64,000 nt of DNA from positions 124,001 through 188,000 of the forward strand of contig JBBDRN010000020.1 in assembly GCA_040905445.1 (NCBI GenBank), given 5' to 3'. How positions within the stretch are numbered: the stretch's first letter is position 1; each line of letters opens with the position of its first letter. Under the pieces are notes generated by a model. That model did not search any database, had not been told where the DNA came from, and was given only the letters and a program-made list of their open reading frames with translations. The stretch is from SKPT01 sp040905445 (GTDB lineage Bacteria; Planctomycetota; Phycisphaerae; Phycisphaerales; Phycisphaeraceae). Below, piece after piece: positions 1 to 8,791 of this stretch. The position numbers were made by a program, and so were the translations under genes.

Positions 1-1548
1 GCGGATCCGCTTCGCGTCGTAGCGCTCGTTGTCGCGCACGCCCAGCCAGGCGAGCAGGTCCAGGGCGATCTGCCCCTCCGTCTTCGCCAGCTCCGTGACG
101 GGGATCACCTGGTTGAAGCTCTGCAGCCGGCCGTGCACGTTCTCAAACGTGCCCGCCTTCTCCGCCCACGTCGCCCCGGGCAGCACCAGCTCGACCTGCT
201 CGATCACCTCGCCCGGCAGCGTGTCGATCAGCACCGTGTACGCGTCGCCCAGCGCCTGGGCAAACTCCGGCGTCGCCCAGACGCTCGGGTAGTTGCCCGT
301 GGCGAGAACCGCCTTGACGCGGCCGCCCTGCAACTGCTTGAGCAGCGCGTCGGCGTCGATGACATCGGGGGCGACAAGCTCGAGCGCCCGCCGCACGCCG
401 CGCGCGTTGGGCGCCTTCTCGGCGTAGACGGTGTAGCCGCCGGGGAACGTCTTGTCCTCGCCCGCGACGGGCACGGGGCCGACGGCCAGCACGGCCTTGT
501 CGTCGATCGCCCGCGCGAGCTTCCCGAGCAGGTAGGCCTCTTCGCTCGCCAGCATGGGGCTGACCATCACCGCCAGCGAGCCAGCGCCCTGCTCGGCCAC
601 GCTCTGCTTGAGGCGGCGGGTGGCCTGGCTGTAGGCCTGGTTCCAGTCGCACTCCTCGTGCGTGCCGTGGACGCGGGTCGTCGGGCTGCGCAGGCGGTCC
701 TGGTGGTGGATGAACTTCCAGCCGTAGCGGATCTCGTCGGAGATCCACCATTTGTTGACGTCCATGTTGGTGCGCGGCTTGACGCGGTAGACCTTGCCCT
801 CGCTCTCGTTGTACTCGATGGAAATGTTGTCGCCCGAGGCGGTCACGCCGTCGATGCTGGCGGCCTTGTCGAGGTTCCAGACGCGCATGGACATGAGAAA
901 GTCCTTGTCCAGCAGCGCGCCGACGGGGCAGATGTCGATGACGTTGCCGGACATCTCGTTGTCCAGCGCCTTGCCGGGGAAGACGTCGATTTGCTCCTGG
1001 TTGCCCCGGCCGAACACCGCCAGCTCACCCGTGCCCGTGACCTCGCGCGTGAAGCGGACGCAGCGGGTGCACATGATGCACCGGTCGGCGTAGAGCATAA
1101 CGTAGGGCCCGACGTCCTTCTTGGGCTGCTTGATCTTCGCCTCGGTGAAGCGCGACATGCCCCGGCCGTACTTGTAGCTGTAATCCTGCAGATAGCACTC
1201 GCCGGCCTGGTCGCACACGGGGCAGTCCAGTGGATGGTGGATGAGCAGGTACTCCATCACCGCCTTCTGGTTGGCCAGCGACTTGGGGCTCTTGACGTAG
1301 ACCTCCATGCCGTCGGCCGCGGGCGTCTGGCAGGTGGGCACGAGCTTGGGCACGAGCTCGACCTTGTTGTCGTTGCGCGGGTTGGGCTGGGCGATCTCCG
1401 CGAGGCAGATGCGGCAGCTCGCCACCACGCTCAGGCCCGGGTGATAGCAGTAGTGGGGGATCTCAAAGCCGTTGTCGAGCGCGACCTGGAGGATCGAGGA
1501 CTTGCCCTCGAATTCGCATTCCTGGCCGTCGATGGTGATCTTCGCCAT
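1..1548 (-). CDS. nuoG: NADH-quinone oxidoreductase subunit G, C-terminus beyond window
   Basis: The first 516 residues of the Fe-S subunit of respiratory complex I, which passes electrons from NADH/FMN toward quinone on the cytoplasmic face of the membrane. The gene runs off the left edge. Residues 1-78 are a [2Fe-2S] ferredoxin fold with Cys34, Cys45, Cys48 and Cys73. His105, Cys109, Cys112 and Cys118 form the His-Cys cluster motif. Cys157, Cys160 and Cys163, with the later CPVGAL motif, bind a [4Fe-4S] cluster. After about residue 215 begins the molybdopterin-oxidoreductase-like domain (KWWISDEIRYGW). The start is the ATG at 1548-1546, because the ferredoxin strand MAKITIDG begins there; no strong SD is visible. 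The other nuo genes are presumably to the left. Family assignment is firm. Confidence 0.96.
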   Translation of the reverse strand, partial: MAKITIDGQECEFEGKSSILQVALDNGFEIPHYCYHPGLSVVASCRICLAEIAQPNPRNDNKVELVPKLVPTCQTPAADGMEVYVKSPKSLANQKAVMEYLLIHHPLDCPVCDQAGECYLQDYSYKYGRGMSRFTEAKIKQPKKDVGPYVMLYADRCIMCTRCVRFTREVTGTGELAVFGRGNQEQIDVFPGKALDNEMSGNVIDICPVGALLDKDFLMSMRVWNLDKAASIDGVTASGDNISIEYNESEGKVYRVKPRTNMDVNKWWISDEIRYGWKFIHHQDRLRSPTTRVHGTHEECDWNQAYSQATRRLKQSVAEQGAGSLAVMVSPMLASEEAYLLGKLARAIDDKAVLAVGPVPVAGEDKTFPGGYTVYAEKAPNARGVRRALELVAPDVIDADALLKQLQGGRVKAVLATGNYPSVWATPEFAQALGDAYTVLIDTLPGEVIEQVELVLPGATWAEKAGTFENVHGRLQSFNQVIPVTELAKTEGQIALDLLAWLGVRDNERYDAKRIR

Positions 1549-1690
1549 GGCGTGTCGGTTCCGCGGGATCGGGGTGGCGGGGATGGAAACGGGGATTGTA
1601 AGGCCCTCTGCGGGGCGCGTCGAACCGGCGCAGGGGCGGGTTCCGTCCGAAAAAGGGCGTGCCACTGGCGCACGCGGCGGCCAACGACCG

Positions 1691-3655
1691 TCATCGCGAC
1701 GGCGTGGCCAGCGGGGCGTTGTCGAACTGCAGTTGGATCATCTCCCGGTACCGCCCGCTGTGCTGGATGAGCTCGTCGTGGCGGCCGCGCTCCACGATCT
1801 GCCCGCTCTCGAGCACGAGGATGAGGTCCGCGTGGGTGATCGTCGACAGCCGGTGGGCGATGACGAAGCTCGTGCGATTGGCCATCAGCTCGCCGAGGCT
1901 CGCCTGGATCAGCCGCTCCGACTCGGTGTCGAGGTTGGACGTCGCCTCGTCGAGGATGAGGATGCTCGGGTCGGCGAGAATGGCGCGGGCGATGGCGATG
2001 CGCTGGCGCTGCCCGCCGGAGAGCCGCACACCGCGTTCGCCGATGAACGACTCGTAGCCCTCGGGCAGCTCCTCGATGAACTGGTGGGCATTGGCCAGCC
2101 GCGCCGCGTCGATGATCTGCGCGTCGGTCGCGTTGCGCCGGGCATAGGCGATGTTGTCCGCCACCGTGCCGTCGAAGAGGAAGATGTCCTGGTCGACGAT
2201 GCCCAGCAAGCCGCGGTAGCTGTCGACGTGGATGTCGCGCACGTTCCGGCCGTCGAGCGTCACGGACCCCTCGTCCGGGTCGTAGAAGCGGGCGATGAGG
2301 TTGCAGAGCGTGGACTTGCCCGCGCCGCTGGGGCCCACGAATGCCACCGTCCGCCCCGGCAGGGCTTCGAAGCTGATGTCCTGCACCGCCGGCTCGGGGG
2401 CCTCCGGGTAGGTGAACGTCACGTTCGTGAGCTTCAGATGCCCCCGCACGTCCGCCGGGTGAAGCTGCACGGCGTCCGGGCCCTGGTCGACCTCCACCGG
2501 CTCCTCGAGCAGGTCCAGCACGCGGTCCAGCCCGGCGAGGCTGTTCTGAAACTGCGTGGCCGTGTTCGCCAGCAGCGCGATCGGGCCCAGGAGCTGGCCG
2601 AGGTACATGAGGAACATCACCAGTGTGCCGCGCGTCATGTCGCCTCCGCTGAGCATCGTCCACCCGCCGTAGAGCAGCAGCATCGCCAAGCTCAGGGGGA
2701 TGATGAGCTGCCAGACGAGGTCCACCGCCCGCGTCCACCACCAGACGTACAGCTCCTGCCGGGCCATGAAATGGTCGTTGGCGGTGAAGCTCGCCGCCTC
2801 CGTACGCTCGCGCGTGAAGGTGCGCACCACCCGTGTGCCGGCAAAGGCCTCGGTCGATCGGCTGTCGATCGTCTGCCGCGTCGCCCGTACGTCGCGCCAC
2901 ATGGGGCGGATGCGCTTGATCCAGAACTTGTGCGTGATCCACACCACCGGCATGAACACCAGCAGCCCCAGCAGTAGCCGGGGCTCGATCAGCGCCACGA
3001 TCCCCGCCGTGCCCAGAAGCTGGACGATCGCCCGCCACGGGGTCACGAGCATCGAGCGGATGAGCTCCGCCGACGCCCCGGCGTCCTGGCGCAGGATCGA
3101 CGTGATGCCGCCCGTCTTGAGGGCGTAAACCCGCGGCAGGGGCAACCGGATGGCGTGCTCGAACACCCGCCGGCGGATCGACACACTCACCCGCCGCCCG
3201 ACCCGGGCGACCTGCCAGCCGCTCCACAGGCTCAGACCCGCTCCCACCATCGTCATGGTGACCATCGTGCCGACGATGGCCACCAGCAGCACCTTTGGAT
3301 CGTCCGGCCAGGACAGCCACCCCGGCATCCAGGGCGGCAGGGGCTTGTCGTCTAGCACGTTGTCGAAAACCAGCTTCGTCCCGTACGTCGGCATCAGGCC
3401 CACCAGCGTCGTCAGCGTCAACGCTCCCATCGCGAGCGCCAGCATCGTCCGGTGCCCCGCCAGCAGCCCGACGAACGCCCGCAACAGCTCGCCGAACGTG
3501 CGCGTGCGCTGATGCGGCTCGCGTCGCTGGCGGCCGACCGGAATGTCCTTGGGCATATCGTCCGGGAGGTCCGCCTCCGGGTCGCGTCGCCGGCGGCGGG
3601 CGTACTGCTTGTAGTCGCGATAACGGACGCGACTGGCCCTGAGATTGGCAGGCAT
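1691..3655 (-). CDS. ABC exporter, fused membrane and ATPase domains (MsbA/multidrug type)
   Basis: A 654-residue half-transporter that would dimerise in the inner membrane and export a lipid or drug using ATP. A basic, Arg-rich N-terminal tail of about 45 residues precedes six predicted membrane helices (about 60-380). The ATPase domain follows, with Walker A GPSGAGKST near residue 441, signature LSGGQRQR near 543, Walker B ILILDEATS near 562, and the H-loop in IAHRLSTI. The frame stays open upstream, but the start is placed at the ATG at 3655 (MPANLRASRV). A second ATG four codons upstream (3667) is an alternative, and neither has a clear SD. It lies 142 bases downstream of the nuoG start on the same strand. 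The substrate cannot be read from sequence. Confidence 0.93.
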   Translation of the reverse strand: MPANLRASRVRYRDYKQYARRRRRDPEADLPDDMPKDIPVGRQRREPHQRTRTFGELLRAFVGLLAGHRTMLALAMGALTLTTLVGLMPTYGTKLVFDNVLDDKPLPPWMPGWLSWPDDPKVLLVAIVGTMVTMTMVGAGLSLWSGWQVARVGRRVSVSIRRRVFEHAIRLPLPRVYALKTGGITSILRQDAGASAELIRSMLVTPWRAIVQLLGTAGIVALIEPRLLLGLLVFMPVVWITHKFWIKRIRPMWRDVRATRQTIDSRSTEAFAGTRVVRTFTRERTEAASFTANDHFMARQELYVWWWTRAVDLVWQLIIPLSLAMLLLYGGWTMLSGGDMTRGTLVMFLMYLGQLLGPIALLANTATQFQNSLAGLDRVLDLLEEPVEVDQGPDAVQLHPADVRGHLKLTNVTFTYPEAPEPAVQDISFEALPGRTVAFVGPSGAGKSTLCNLIARFYDPDEGSVTLDGRNVRDIHVDSYRGLLGIVDQDIFLFDGTVADNIAYARRNATDAQIIDAARLANAHQFIEELPEGYESFIGERGVRLSGGQRQRIAIARAILADPSILILDEATSNLDTESERLIQASLGELMANRTSFVIAHRLSTITHADLILVLESGQIVERGRHDELIQHSGRYREMIQLQFDNAPLATPSR

Positions 3656-3918
3656 GGACGCGATCATAGCAGCAGAGCCCGCGGATGCAGAGTCCGCCCC
3701 GTTGGCGGTCGCCCGCCACCCGCCACCCACCCCCACCCCGAGGGGCTTGTTGCCGCCGGGGGGGGGGCTTATTAGGCTATTGTCGCCGATCCGGCCGGCT
3801 GTGCGGCCGCCGGGGCGGCGTTCGTGGCGGTCGGGGGCGTTCGGTCGTGACGTTCCGAATCCCGTAACCATCGGCCGCGGGGCCCGGTCAGGCCCGGTTC
3901 CGTGGCGAGGAGAAACCC

Positions 3919-4104
3919 ATGCTCGAAGCCTATGAACAACTCAAGCAACTGGTCGGCTCACTCGAAGACGACGTCCGCAAGGCGGCCGGCGGGAACAAGG
4001 CGGCGGGCACCCGCGTGCGCAAGAACCTCCAGGAGGTCAAGAACGTCGCTCAGAACCTGCGGGTGAAGGTCCTCGAGCATCGCGACGAGGGCGGCCAGGA
4101 CTAG
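3919..4104 (+). CDS. Small histone H1-like (Hc1-type) DNA-binding protein
   Basis: A 61-residue, mostly helical, Lys/Arg-rich protein. The segment GGNKAAGTRVRKNLQEVKNVAQNLR resembles the N-terminal region of chlamydial histone-like Hc1 (a GNKAA-x-RVR pattern); Hc1 proteins compact DNA. The long basic AK-repeat tail of Hc1 is absent, so this is only the N-terminal module. A good SD (GGAG at about 3907) sits a few bases before the ATG. The gene is alone, divergent from the ABC exporter at 1691-3655, with a GC-rich 263-base gap containing a run of ten G. The nucleoid role is inferred from family resemblance; a short basic coiled-coil protein of other function is possible. Confidence 0.75.
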   Translation: MLEAYEQLKQLVGSLEDDVRKAAGGNKAAGTRVRKNLQEVKNVAQNLRVKVLEHRDEGGQD

Positions 4105-4211
4105 GCGGCCCGCACCGCCTCGCGTGACCCGGCCGGCCAACCCGCGCCCCGCGTGCGCGCCGCCCGGTGCTGGGGGGGGGTGACGCGGGCTTGGACGTGG
4201 CGGGATTGCGG

Positions 4212-4239
4212 GAAGCCCCGGATTGCAATCCGTGGGCTC
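4212..4239. repeat. Interspersed palindrome, family C copy 1
   Basis: A degenerate copy of a palindrome seen four times here (also at 17522, 46311 and 61749). The 12-base core GGATTGCAATCC (4220-4231) is a perfect palindrome, flanked by GAAGCCCC and GTGGGCTC arms. It lies between the histone-like gene and the FabZ-like gene, 38 bases before the start of the latter. It could be a REP-type element or a transcript-end hairpin. Confidence 0.7.
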
Positions 4240-4276
4240 GTCCCCGGGCGGATCAGATCAGAAACCGAGAACAACG

Positions 4277-4777
4277 ATGGCACCTGAGCTGCTTTTCGAC
4301 ATCAGTGGGATCGACATCGATGGCGTGATGTTCGATGCCGAGGCGATCGAGCAGGTCAACCCGCATCGCGGGGGCATGCGGCTGCTCGACGCGATCAGCT
4401 ACCTGTCGGACGACCACGTTCGGCTCGTGGCGTACCGCGACGTCCGGGCCGACGAGTTCTGGGTGCCTGGCCACATCCCCGGCCGGCCCGTGTTCCCGGG
4501 CGTGCTGATGATCGAGGCCGCCGCCCAGCTCGCGAGCTTCTCGTGCCTGCGGCGGATGCCGGGCGAATCGTTCATGGGCTTCGCCGGCGTCGACCAGGTC
4601 AAGTTCCGGGGCCAGGTCGTGCCGGGCGATCGGCTCTACGTGCTCTGCGACCAGACCGAGTTCCGCAGGCGCCGCTGCGTCTGCAAGGCCCAGGGGCTGG
4701 TCGACGGGCAACTGGTGTTTGAGGGCGTGATCACCGGCATGCCGATGGCCGTGCGCTCATCGGAAGTGGGGGGGTAG
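4277..4777 (+). CDS. 3-hydroxyacyl-ACP dehydratase, FabZ/FabA-like hotdog protein
   Basis: A 166-residue hotdog-fold protein expected to dehydrate 3-hydroxyacyl-ACP in fatty acid or lipid A acyl-chain synthesis. The active-site block is GHIPGRPVFPGVLMIEAAAQ, with catalytic His66 and Glu80 in the FabZ spacing, and the later GVDQVKFRGQVVPGDRL matches FabZ. It is somewhat longer than typical FabZ (about 145 residues) because of a 20-residue N-terminal addition. The ATG at 4277 follows the AGAACAACG stretch; upstream in-frame codons lie in repeat C1 and are unlikely. It stands alone and not in a fab cluster, so it may be a paralogue rather than the housekeeping FabZ. Confidence 0.9.
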   Translation: MAPELLFDISGIDIDGVMFDAEAIEQVNPHRGGMRLLDAISYLSDDHVRLVAYRDVRADEFWVPGHIPGRPVFPGVLMIEAAAQLASFSCLRRMPGESFMGFAGVDQVKFRGQVVPGDRLYVLCDQTEFRRRRCVCKAQGLVDGQLVFEGVITGMPMAVRSSEVGG

Positions 4778-4833
4778 GCGGTGGGGGTTGGGCCCGCCAG
4801 CGGCACCCGCCATACGACGCCTTCGGACAGGGC

Positions 4834-5733
4834 CTACGCCCCCGCCGGCTCGGGCAGGCCCACGAGGCGGTGCAGGGCCCGCGCGGTCGCTTCCAGCCGC
4901 ATCGCCCCGCTGACGCCCGGCGTGTAGTCCTCGATGATCAGCGGGACCTCCCGACCGAGGCTGGCGACGAGCTCCACCCACGTCGGCGTGTGCATGTCCG
5001 ACTCGGTCAGCGGGCACATGAGCTGCCCAGCCTTGCGGAACCCGTGCTCGTCGTAGTCGCCCTGAACGCGGCGCGACCCGCCGACGTGGCAGTGGTCGAC
5101 CCAGTCGCTGAGCACCGAGATGGCGAGGTTGGGGCGGATGGCCCCCTCGCGGGCGAAGTTGGGCAGATCGAGGATCACACCCACGTGGGCCGGGTCGAAG
5201 TCCTGCACGAGCAGGCGCGTCAGCCCCGGCGAGCAAGCGGCCGTGCCCACGTGCATCTCGATCACCGCTTTGAGCTGATGCGCCCGGGCGCGTTCCACCA
5301 CGCCGGCGAGGTCCTTGCGGGCCTGGTCGAGGTACTCGCCGAAGTCGAACACCCGCTCGCCGGGGTAAGGCGTGGGCATGATGCGGACGCGCTGGCACCC
5401 GCCCGCCGCCGCCCCGGCCAGGTGCAGTTCCAGTTCCTCGTCCTCGACGTCGGCGGTCAGGCGCGGCACGGTGCACCAGGGCACGAGCCCGGCGTCGCGA
5501 AGCTGCCGGGCGAGGTCGGCGCCCTCCGCGGCCAGCCGCTCGGGCGTCAGGTCGAAGCGGTGGTTGCCCCAGTTGCTGTAGGGCTCGTGCCGCCGGCCGT
5601 CCGGGATGTGGCGCGGGCGGTAGACGTAATGGGTGACGCCCAGCGAGCGGCAGAGGTCGATCTGCTGGTCGAGGTCGAGTTCGGGGAGCATGACGGCCGT
5701 GACGCCGAGGGGCAGGCGGTCGGAACAGGCCAT
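4834..5733 (-). CDS. Sugar phosphate isomerase/epimerase-like TIM barrel
   Basis: A 299-residue protein of the xylose-isomerase-like TIM barrel superfamily, whose members isomerise or epimerise sugars at a divalent metal. Candidate metal ligands fall on successive strands: Glu159 (VIEMH), Asp189 (VILDLPNF), His214/His216 (DHCHVGG) and a late Glu in LIIEDYTPG. There is no signal peptide, so it should be cytoplasmic. The start is put at the ATG at 5733 (MACSDRLPLGV), because the open frame farther upstream lies in the repeat at 5791-5848. Its downstream end faces the FabZ-like gene across 56 bases, so the two are convergent. The substrate is unknown. Confidence 0.85.
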   Translation of the reverse strand: MACSDRLPLGVTAVMLPELDLDQQIDLCRSLGVTHYVYRPRHIPDGRRHEPYSNWGNHRFDLTPERLAAEGADLARQLRDAGLVPWCTVPRLTADVEDEELELHLAGAAAGGCQRVRIMPTPYPGERVFDFGEYLDQARKDLAGVVERARAHQLKAVIEMHVGTAACSPGLTRLLVQDFDPAHVGVILDLPNFAREGAIRPNLAISVLSDWVDHCHVGGSRRVQGDYDEHGFRKAGQLMCPLTESDMHTPTWVELVASLGREVPLIIEDYTPGVSGAMRLEATARALHRLVGLPEPAGA

Positions 5734-5790
5734 GGGGCGATCCTCAAAAGAACGGATGTCGAGGAAGTCAGCAGGGGCGAGGGACCGTGG

Positions 5791-5848
5791 CTTCTCAACT
5801 TCCTCGACTTCCCTGACTTCCATCTGTGTCCATCTGTGGCTAACTCAG
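5791..5848. repeat. Composite intergenic repeat (ACTTCC/GACTTCC then CATCTGTG units)
   Basis: A run of ACTTCC and GACTTCC units followed by CATCTGTG-TC-CATCTGTGGCTAA. The same composite in the same order is found at 35597-35680. It fills the space between the isomerase start and the small gene at 5845-6147, and its last bases provide the stop codon of that gene. Confidence 0.7.
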
Positions 5849-6147
5849 GTCGCGGGCGTGGCGGCGGTGGCGGGGATGGTGGTGGCGGGTGTGGTGGTGG
5901 CGGGGTCGACGCGGGTGTAGTTGTCGAGGTTGATCATGACGATCTCGCCATCGTCTTTGCGGAGGGTGAGGCGGTCGAGCCACAGCTTGTCGTCGCGGGC
6001 GTGGGCGTACCAGGAGCCGGTCTTCCTCTGCTCGTAGGCGACGACGGTGCCGGCCACCTGGGTGGTCCAGACCTCGTCGCGCTGGGGGATCTGCTGCGTG
6101 ACGAGCACGCGCTGGCCGGGCTTGAACTCATCGAGCGGTTGGGTCAT
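5845..6147 (-). CDS. Small protein of unknown function with PATT-rich tail
   Basis: A 100-residue protein that I do not assign to a family. The first 75 residues (FKPGQRVLVTQQI, VAGTVVAYEQRKTGSWY, LWLDRLTLRKDDGEI) alternate short beta strands and turns, as in small SH3-like barrels. The C-terminus is a low-complexity run, PATTTPATTIPATAATPAT, encoded by a simple G-rich repeat on the opposite strand. A GGAG motif seven bases before the ATG at 6147 supports this start; the upstream extension of the frame is repeat DNA. It has no signal peptide and no obvious catalytic residues. Confidence 0.65.
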   Translation of the reverse strand: MTQPLDEFKPGQRVLVTQQIPQRDEVWTTQVAGTVVAYEQRKTGSWYAHARDDKLWLDRLTLRKDDGEIVMINLDNYTRVDPATTTPATTIPATAATPAT

Positions 6148-6215
6148 CGCTTGCTCCGTGAGGGAGTGGTAAGAATAGTCCAAGCGGGGCGGGGATGAAA
6201 GCCGGGGCCGGGCGG

Positions 6216-6364
6216 TCTCGCAGAGGTCGCCGAGAGCGCAGAGGCCGCGGAAGCAGGGGGATGGAGCGAAGCGAGGCCCGCCGCACCGCCCGTCAGGCGG
6301 TATCCCGCCTCCTGCCCCCGCCAACCCTCTGCGGCCCCCGCGCTCTCCGCGGCCTCTGCGCGAA
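6216..6364. repeat. Inverted pair of family A repeats in the 310-base gap 6148-6457
   Basis: A left copy (6216-6250, GCAGAGGTCGCCGAGAGCGC followed by AGAGGCCGCGG) and a right copy (6323-6364, reverse orientation with GCGCTCTCCGCGGCCTCTGC) face each other about 72 bases apart. The interior also pairs (AGCAGGGGG with CCTGCCCCC; ACCGCCCGT with AGGCGGT), so the whole could fold into one large cruciform or RNA hairpin. The same arrangement recurs at 63662-63816, and a single copy at 41641. Nothing else is seen in the gap except a TTGACA hexamer at 6424-6429. Confidence 0.75.
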
Positions 6365-6457
6365 CCCTCCCCCGGAGGCTTTATGGGATCGGTGGTTGCC
6401 GCGGGGCTTGGGGCGGGTGAGAATTGACAATCGGAAAACGGTCATCGGAAATCACTT

Positions 6458-8791
6458 ATGTGGCTGCGCTGGATGCCCTGGCGGTTCGTCGTCTCCTGGT
6501 TCGCCCGCTCGCGCGGGTTCATCGACCCGATCCACCTGCTGGGGCGGCTGCGCAGCTTCTCGCAGCCGTCGGAGGTGGCCGAGCCGGTGGAGCTCGTCCG
6601 TGCGGGAGTCATCTTCCACGCCCGCGGGTTGATCAATTCGCGGGCGATCCAGCACAACCTGGACTGGATCTGGCCGCACTGGGTCGAGCGGCAGTTCGAC
6701 CCGCGCGACGTGGCGTTCGTGCCGCGGGCGTTCTCGATCACGCACGTGAACCTGACGCACCGCAACTGGACGGCCGTGGGCCAGCCGGACTGGGACTGGC
6801 TGCCGATCGTCGACCCTGCCGGGCTGGTGACGCCGATCCTGGACCGGTGGTCGATCGACGCCTGGCTGCTGCCGGACGGCGGCGAGCCGCTGTTCCCGTC
6901 CAAGGAGAAGCAGATCGACCAGCGGCTGGAGCTGGAGCCGGCCGTGCACGTGCGCACGCGCACGGGTGACGCGGCGCGCACGCTCGACGCGTTGGTGCAG
7001 GTCGTCGGGCCCGAAGGCAGCGGCGACGCGCCCGTCTGCCGCGTGCAGGTGCGCGGGTGGGCTCAGCAGGGGGGCTACCTCGCGATCTCGCTGCGCCCGG
7101 CCAACCCGGAAGGCGTGGCGTTCATCCATGACATTGCGTACGACGAGCGCGACCACGTGTTGCGGGTCAACAACGACGAGAGCGTGCACCTCGATGTCCC
7201 GCCCGACCGCGTGCTGATGTCGCACTACCGGGCGGGCGACGTGCGGCTACTGCTGCCGGACGGCCCGGAGGGGCAGCGCGTCAAGTGCGACGTGGGGCTG
7301 GCGACGGCGGCCGTGCTGTTCCGCGTGGAGCCGGGCGAGGACCGCGAGGTGACGCTGGGCGTGCCGCTGGCGGAGTCGGCGCACACCGAGCCGGAGGCCA
7401 CGCGGCCGGGGACGCTGGTCACCGGCCGGCGCACGGCGTGGAGCGACGCGCTGGCGGGCACCTGCGAGCTGGCGGTGCCGGATGAGCGGATGCAGTTTCA
7501 CTACGACGCGGCGGTGCGCAGCCTCGTCCTGCACGCGCCGGGGGAGGTCTACCCGGGGCCTTACACCTATCGCCGGTTCTGGTTCCGCGACGCGGCGTTC
7601 ATCCTGGAGGCGATGCTGGCGGCGGGTCTGCCCGAACGCGTGCACCGTTGCCTGGAGCTGTTCCCCGAGCGGCAGGGGCCGCGCGGTTACTTCCGCTCGC
7701 AGGAGGGCGAGTGGGACTCCAACGGCGCGGCCCTCTGGATCATGCACCGCTACTGCGAGCTGACGGGCCGGCTGCTCAGCGACGCGCTCGTGCGCGCGGT
7801 GGACAAGGGCGCGCGGTGGATCGAGAACAAGCGGCTGGCAGACACGCTTGATGCGCCCCACGCCGGGCTCATGCCCGCGGGCTTCAGCGCCGAGCACCTC
7901 GGGCCCAACGACTTCTACTATTGGGACGACTTCTGGTCCGTCGCGGGGCTGCGCAGCGCGGCGGCGCTGCTGCGATCGCATGGCGGCGACGCGGCGCACG
8001 CGCAGCGGTTCGAGGCCGTCGCCGATCGCCTCATGACGGCCGTCGATCGGTCGCTGGAGCGATCGGCGGAGATTCGCCGGCATCCGGGAATTCCCGCGTC
8101 GCCCTACCGGCGCATGGATGCCGGGGCGATCGGGTCGCTCGCGGCGGGGTACCCGCTGGGCGTCTGGGAGCCGGAGGATTCGCGGCTGCTGGCGACGATC
8201 GAGTTCCTCATGGACAACTGCCGGGTGCGCGGCGGGTTCTTCCAGGACATGATCCACTCGGGCATCAACGCGTACCTGACGCTGCACATGGCGCAGGTGC
8301 TCTTGCGCGTGGGCGACCCGCGACAGGTGGAGCTGGTCGAGGCGGTGGCAGAGCTGGCGTCGCCGACGGGCCAGTGGCCGGAGGCGATCCACCCGCACAC
8401 GCTGGGCGGGTGCATGGGCGACGGGCAGCACATCTGGGCGGCGGCGGAGTGGGTGCTGATGATGCGAAGCTGGTTCGTGCGCGAGCAGGGCGACGCGCTG
8501 GTGCTCGGGCAGGGGCTGCCCGCGGCGTGGCTGGAGGCGGAGGCGGGTGTGGCGCGTGTGGCGAGGCCGATGCGATTGGGTCCGACGCCGACGCGGTATG
8601 GGGCGGTGACAGTGACAGTTGCGCCGGGGCCGGAGGGGGTCGAGGTGACGTGGGAGGCGGCGTGGCGCGGGCGGCCGCCGCGGGTGGCGCTGCGGCTGGC
8701 GGGGTGCGAGCGGGGCGAGGTGGATGGACAGGCGGGGCGCGCGACGCTGCGGCGGGTGCGGCGCGGCGCCGGGGCGGGCCGGCAGGTGTAG
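6458..8791 (+). CDS. Six-hairpin glycosidase, glycogen-debranching/amylo-alpha-1,6-glucosidase-like
   Basis: A 777-residue protein. The region from about residue 340 to 700 has the look of an (alpha/alpha)6 glycosidase barrel of the GH15/GH63/debranching type: YTYRRFWFRDAAFILEAML, GEWDSNGAALWIMHRY, FYYWDDFWSVAGLR, and ASPTGQWPEAIHPHTLGGCMGDGQHIW. The acidic residues in FRDAAF, WDSNG and WPEAIHP are plausible catalytic positions. The N-terminal 300 residues look beta-rich and lack a signal peptide. The glycosyltransferase gene starts 113 bases downstream on the same strand, suggesting joint work on a glucan or glycolipid. No clear SD precedes the ATG at 6458; a second ATG at 6473 is possible. 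Exact activity is inferred from fold only. Confidence 0.78.
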   Translation: MWLRWMPWRFVVSWFARSRGFIDPIHLLGRLRSFSQPSEVAEPVELVRAGVIFHARGLINSRAIQHNLDWIWPHWVERQFDPRDVAFVPRAFSITHVNLTHRNWTAVGQPDWDWLPIVDPAGLVTPILDRWSIDAWLLPDGGEPLFPSKEKQIDQRLELEPAVHVRTRTGDAARTLDALVQVVGPEGSGDAPVCRVQVRGWAQQGGYLAISLRPANPEGVAFIHDIAYDERDHVLRVNNDESVHLDVPPDRVLMSHYRAGDVRLLLPDGPEGQRVKCDVGLATAAVLFRVEPGEDREVTLGVPLAESAHTEPEATRPGTLVTGRRTAWSDALAGTCELAVPDERMQFHYDAAVRSLVLHAPGEVYPGPYTYRRFWFRDAAFILEAMLAAGLPERVHRCLELFPERQGPRGYFRSQEGEWDSNGAALWIMHRYCELTGRLLSDALVRAVDKGARWIENKRLADTLDAPHAGLMPAGFSAEHLGPNDFYYWDDFWSVAGLRSAAALLRSHGGDAAHAQRFEAVADRLMTAVDRSLERSAEIRRHPGIPASPYRRMDAGAIGSLAAGYPLGVWEPEDSRLLATIEFLMDNCRVRGGFFQDMIHSGINAYLTLHMAQVLLRVGDPRQVELVEAVAELASPTGQWPEAIHPHTLGGCMGDGQHIWAAAEWVLMMRSWFVREQGDALVLGQGLPAAWLEAEAGVARVARPMRLGPTPTRYGAVTVTVAPGPEGVEVTWEAAWRGRPPRVALRLAGCERGEVDGQAGRATLRRVRRGAGAGRQV

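Noticed and set aside
6424..6457. TTGACA at 6424 as a promoter for the glycosidase gene
   Set aside because: No recognisable -10 at 16-18 bases, and the site would place transcription start at or past the start codon.
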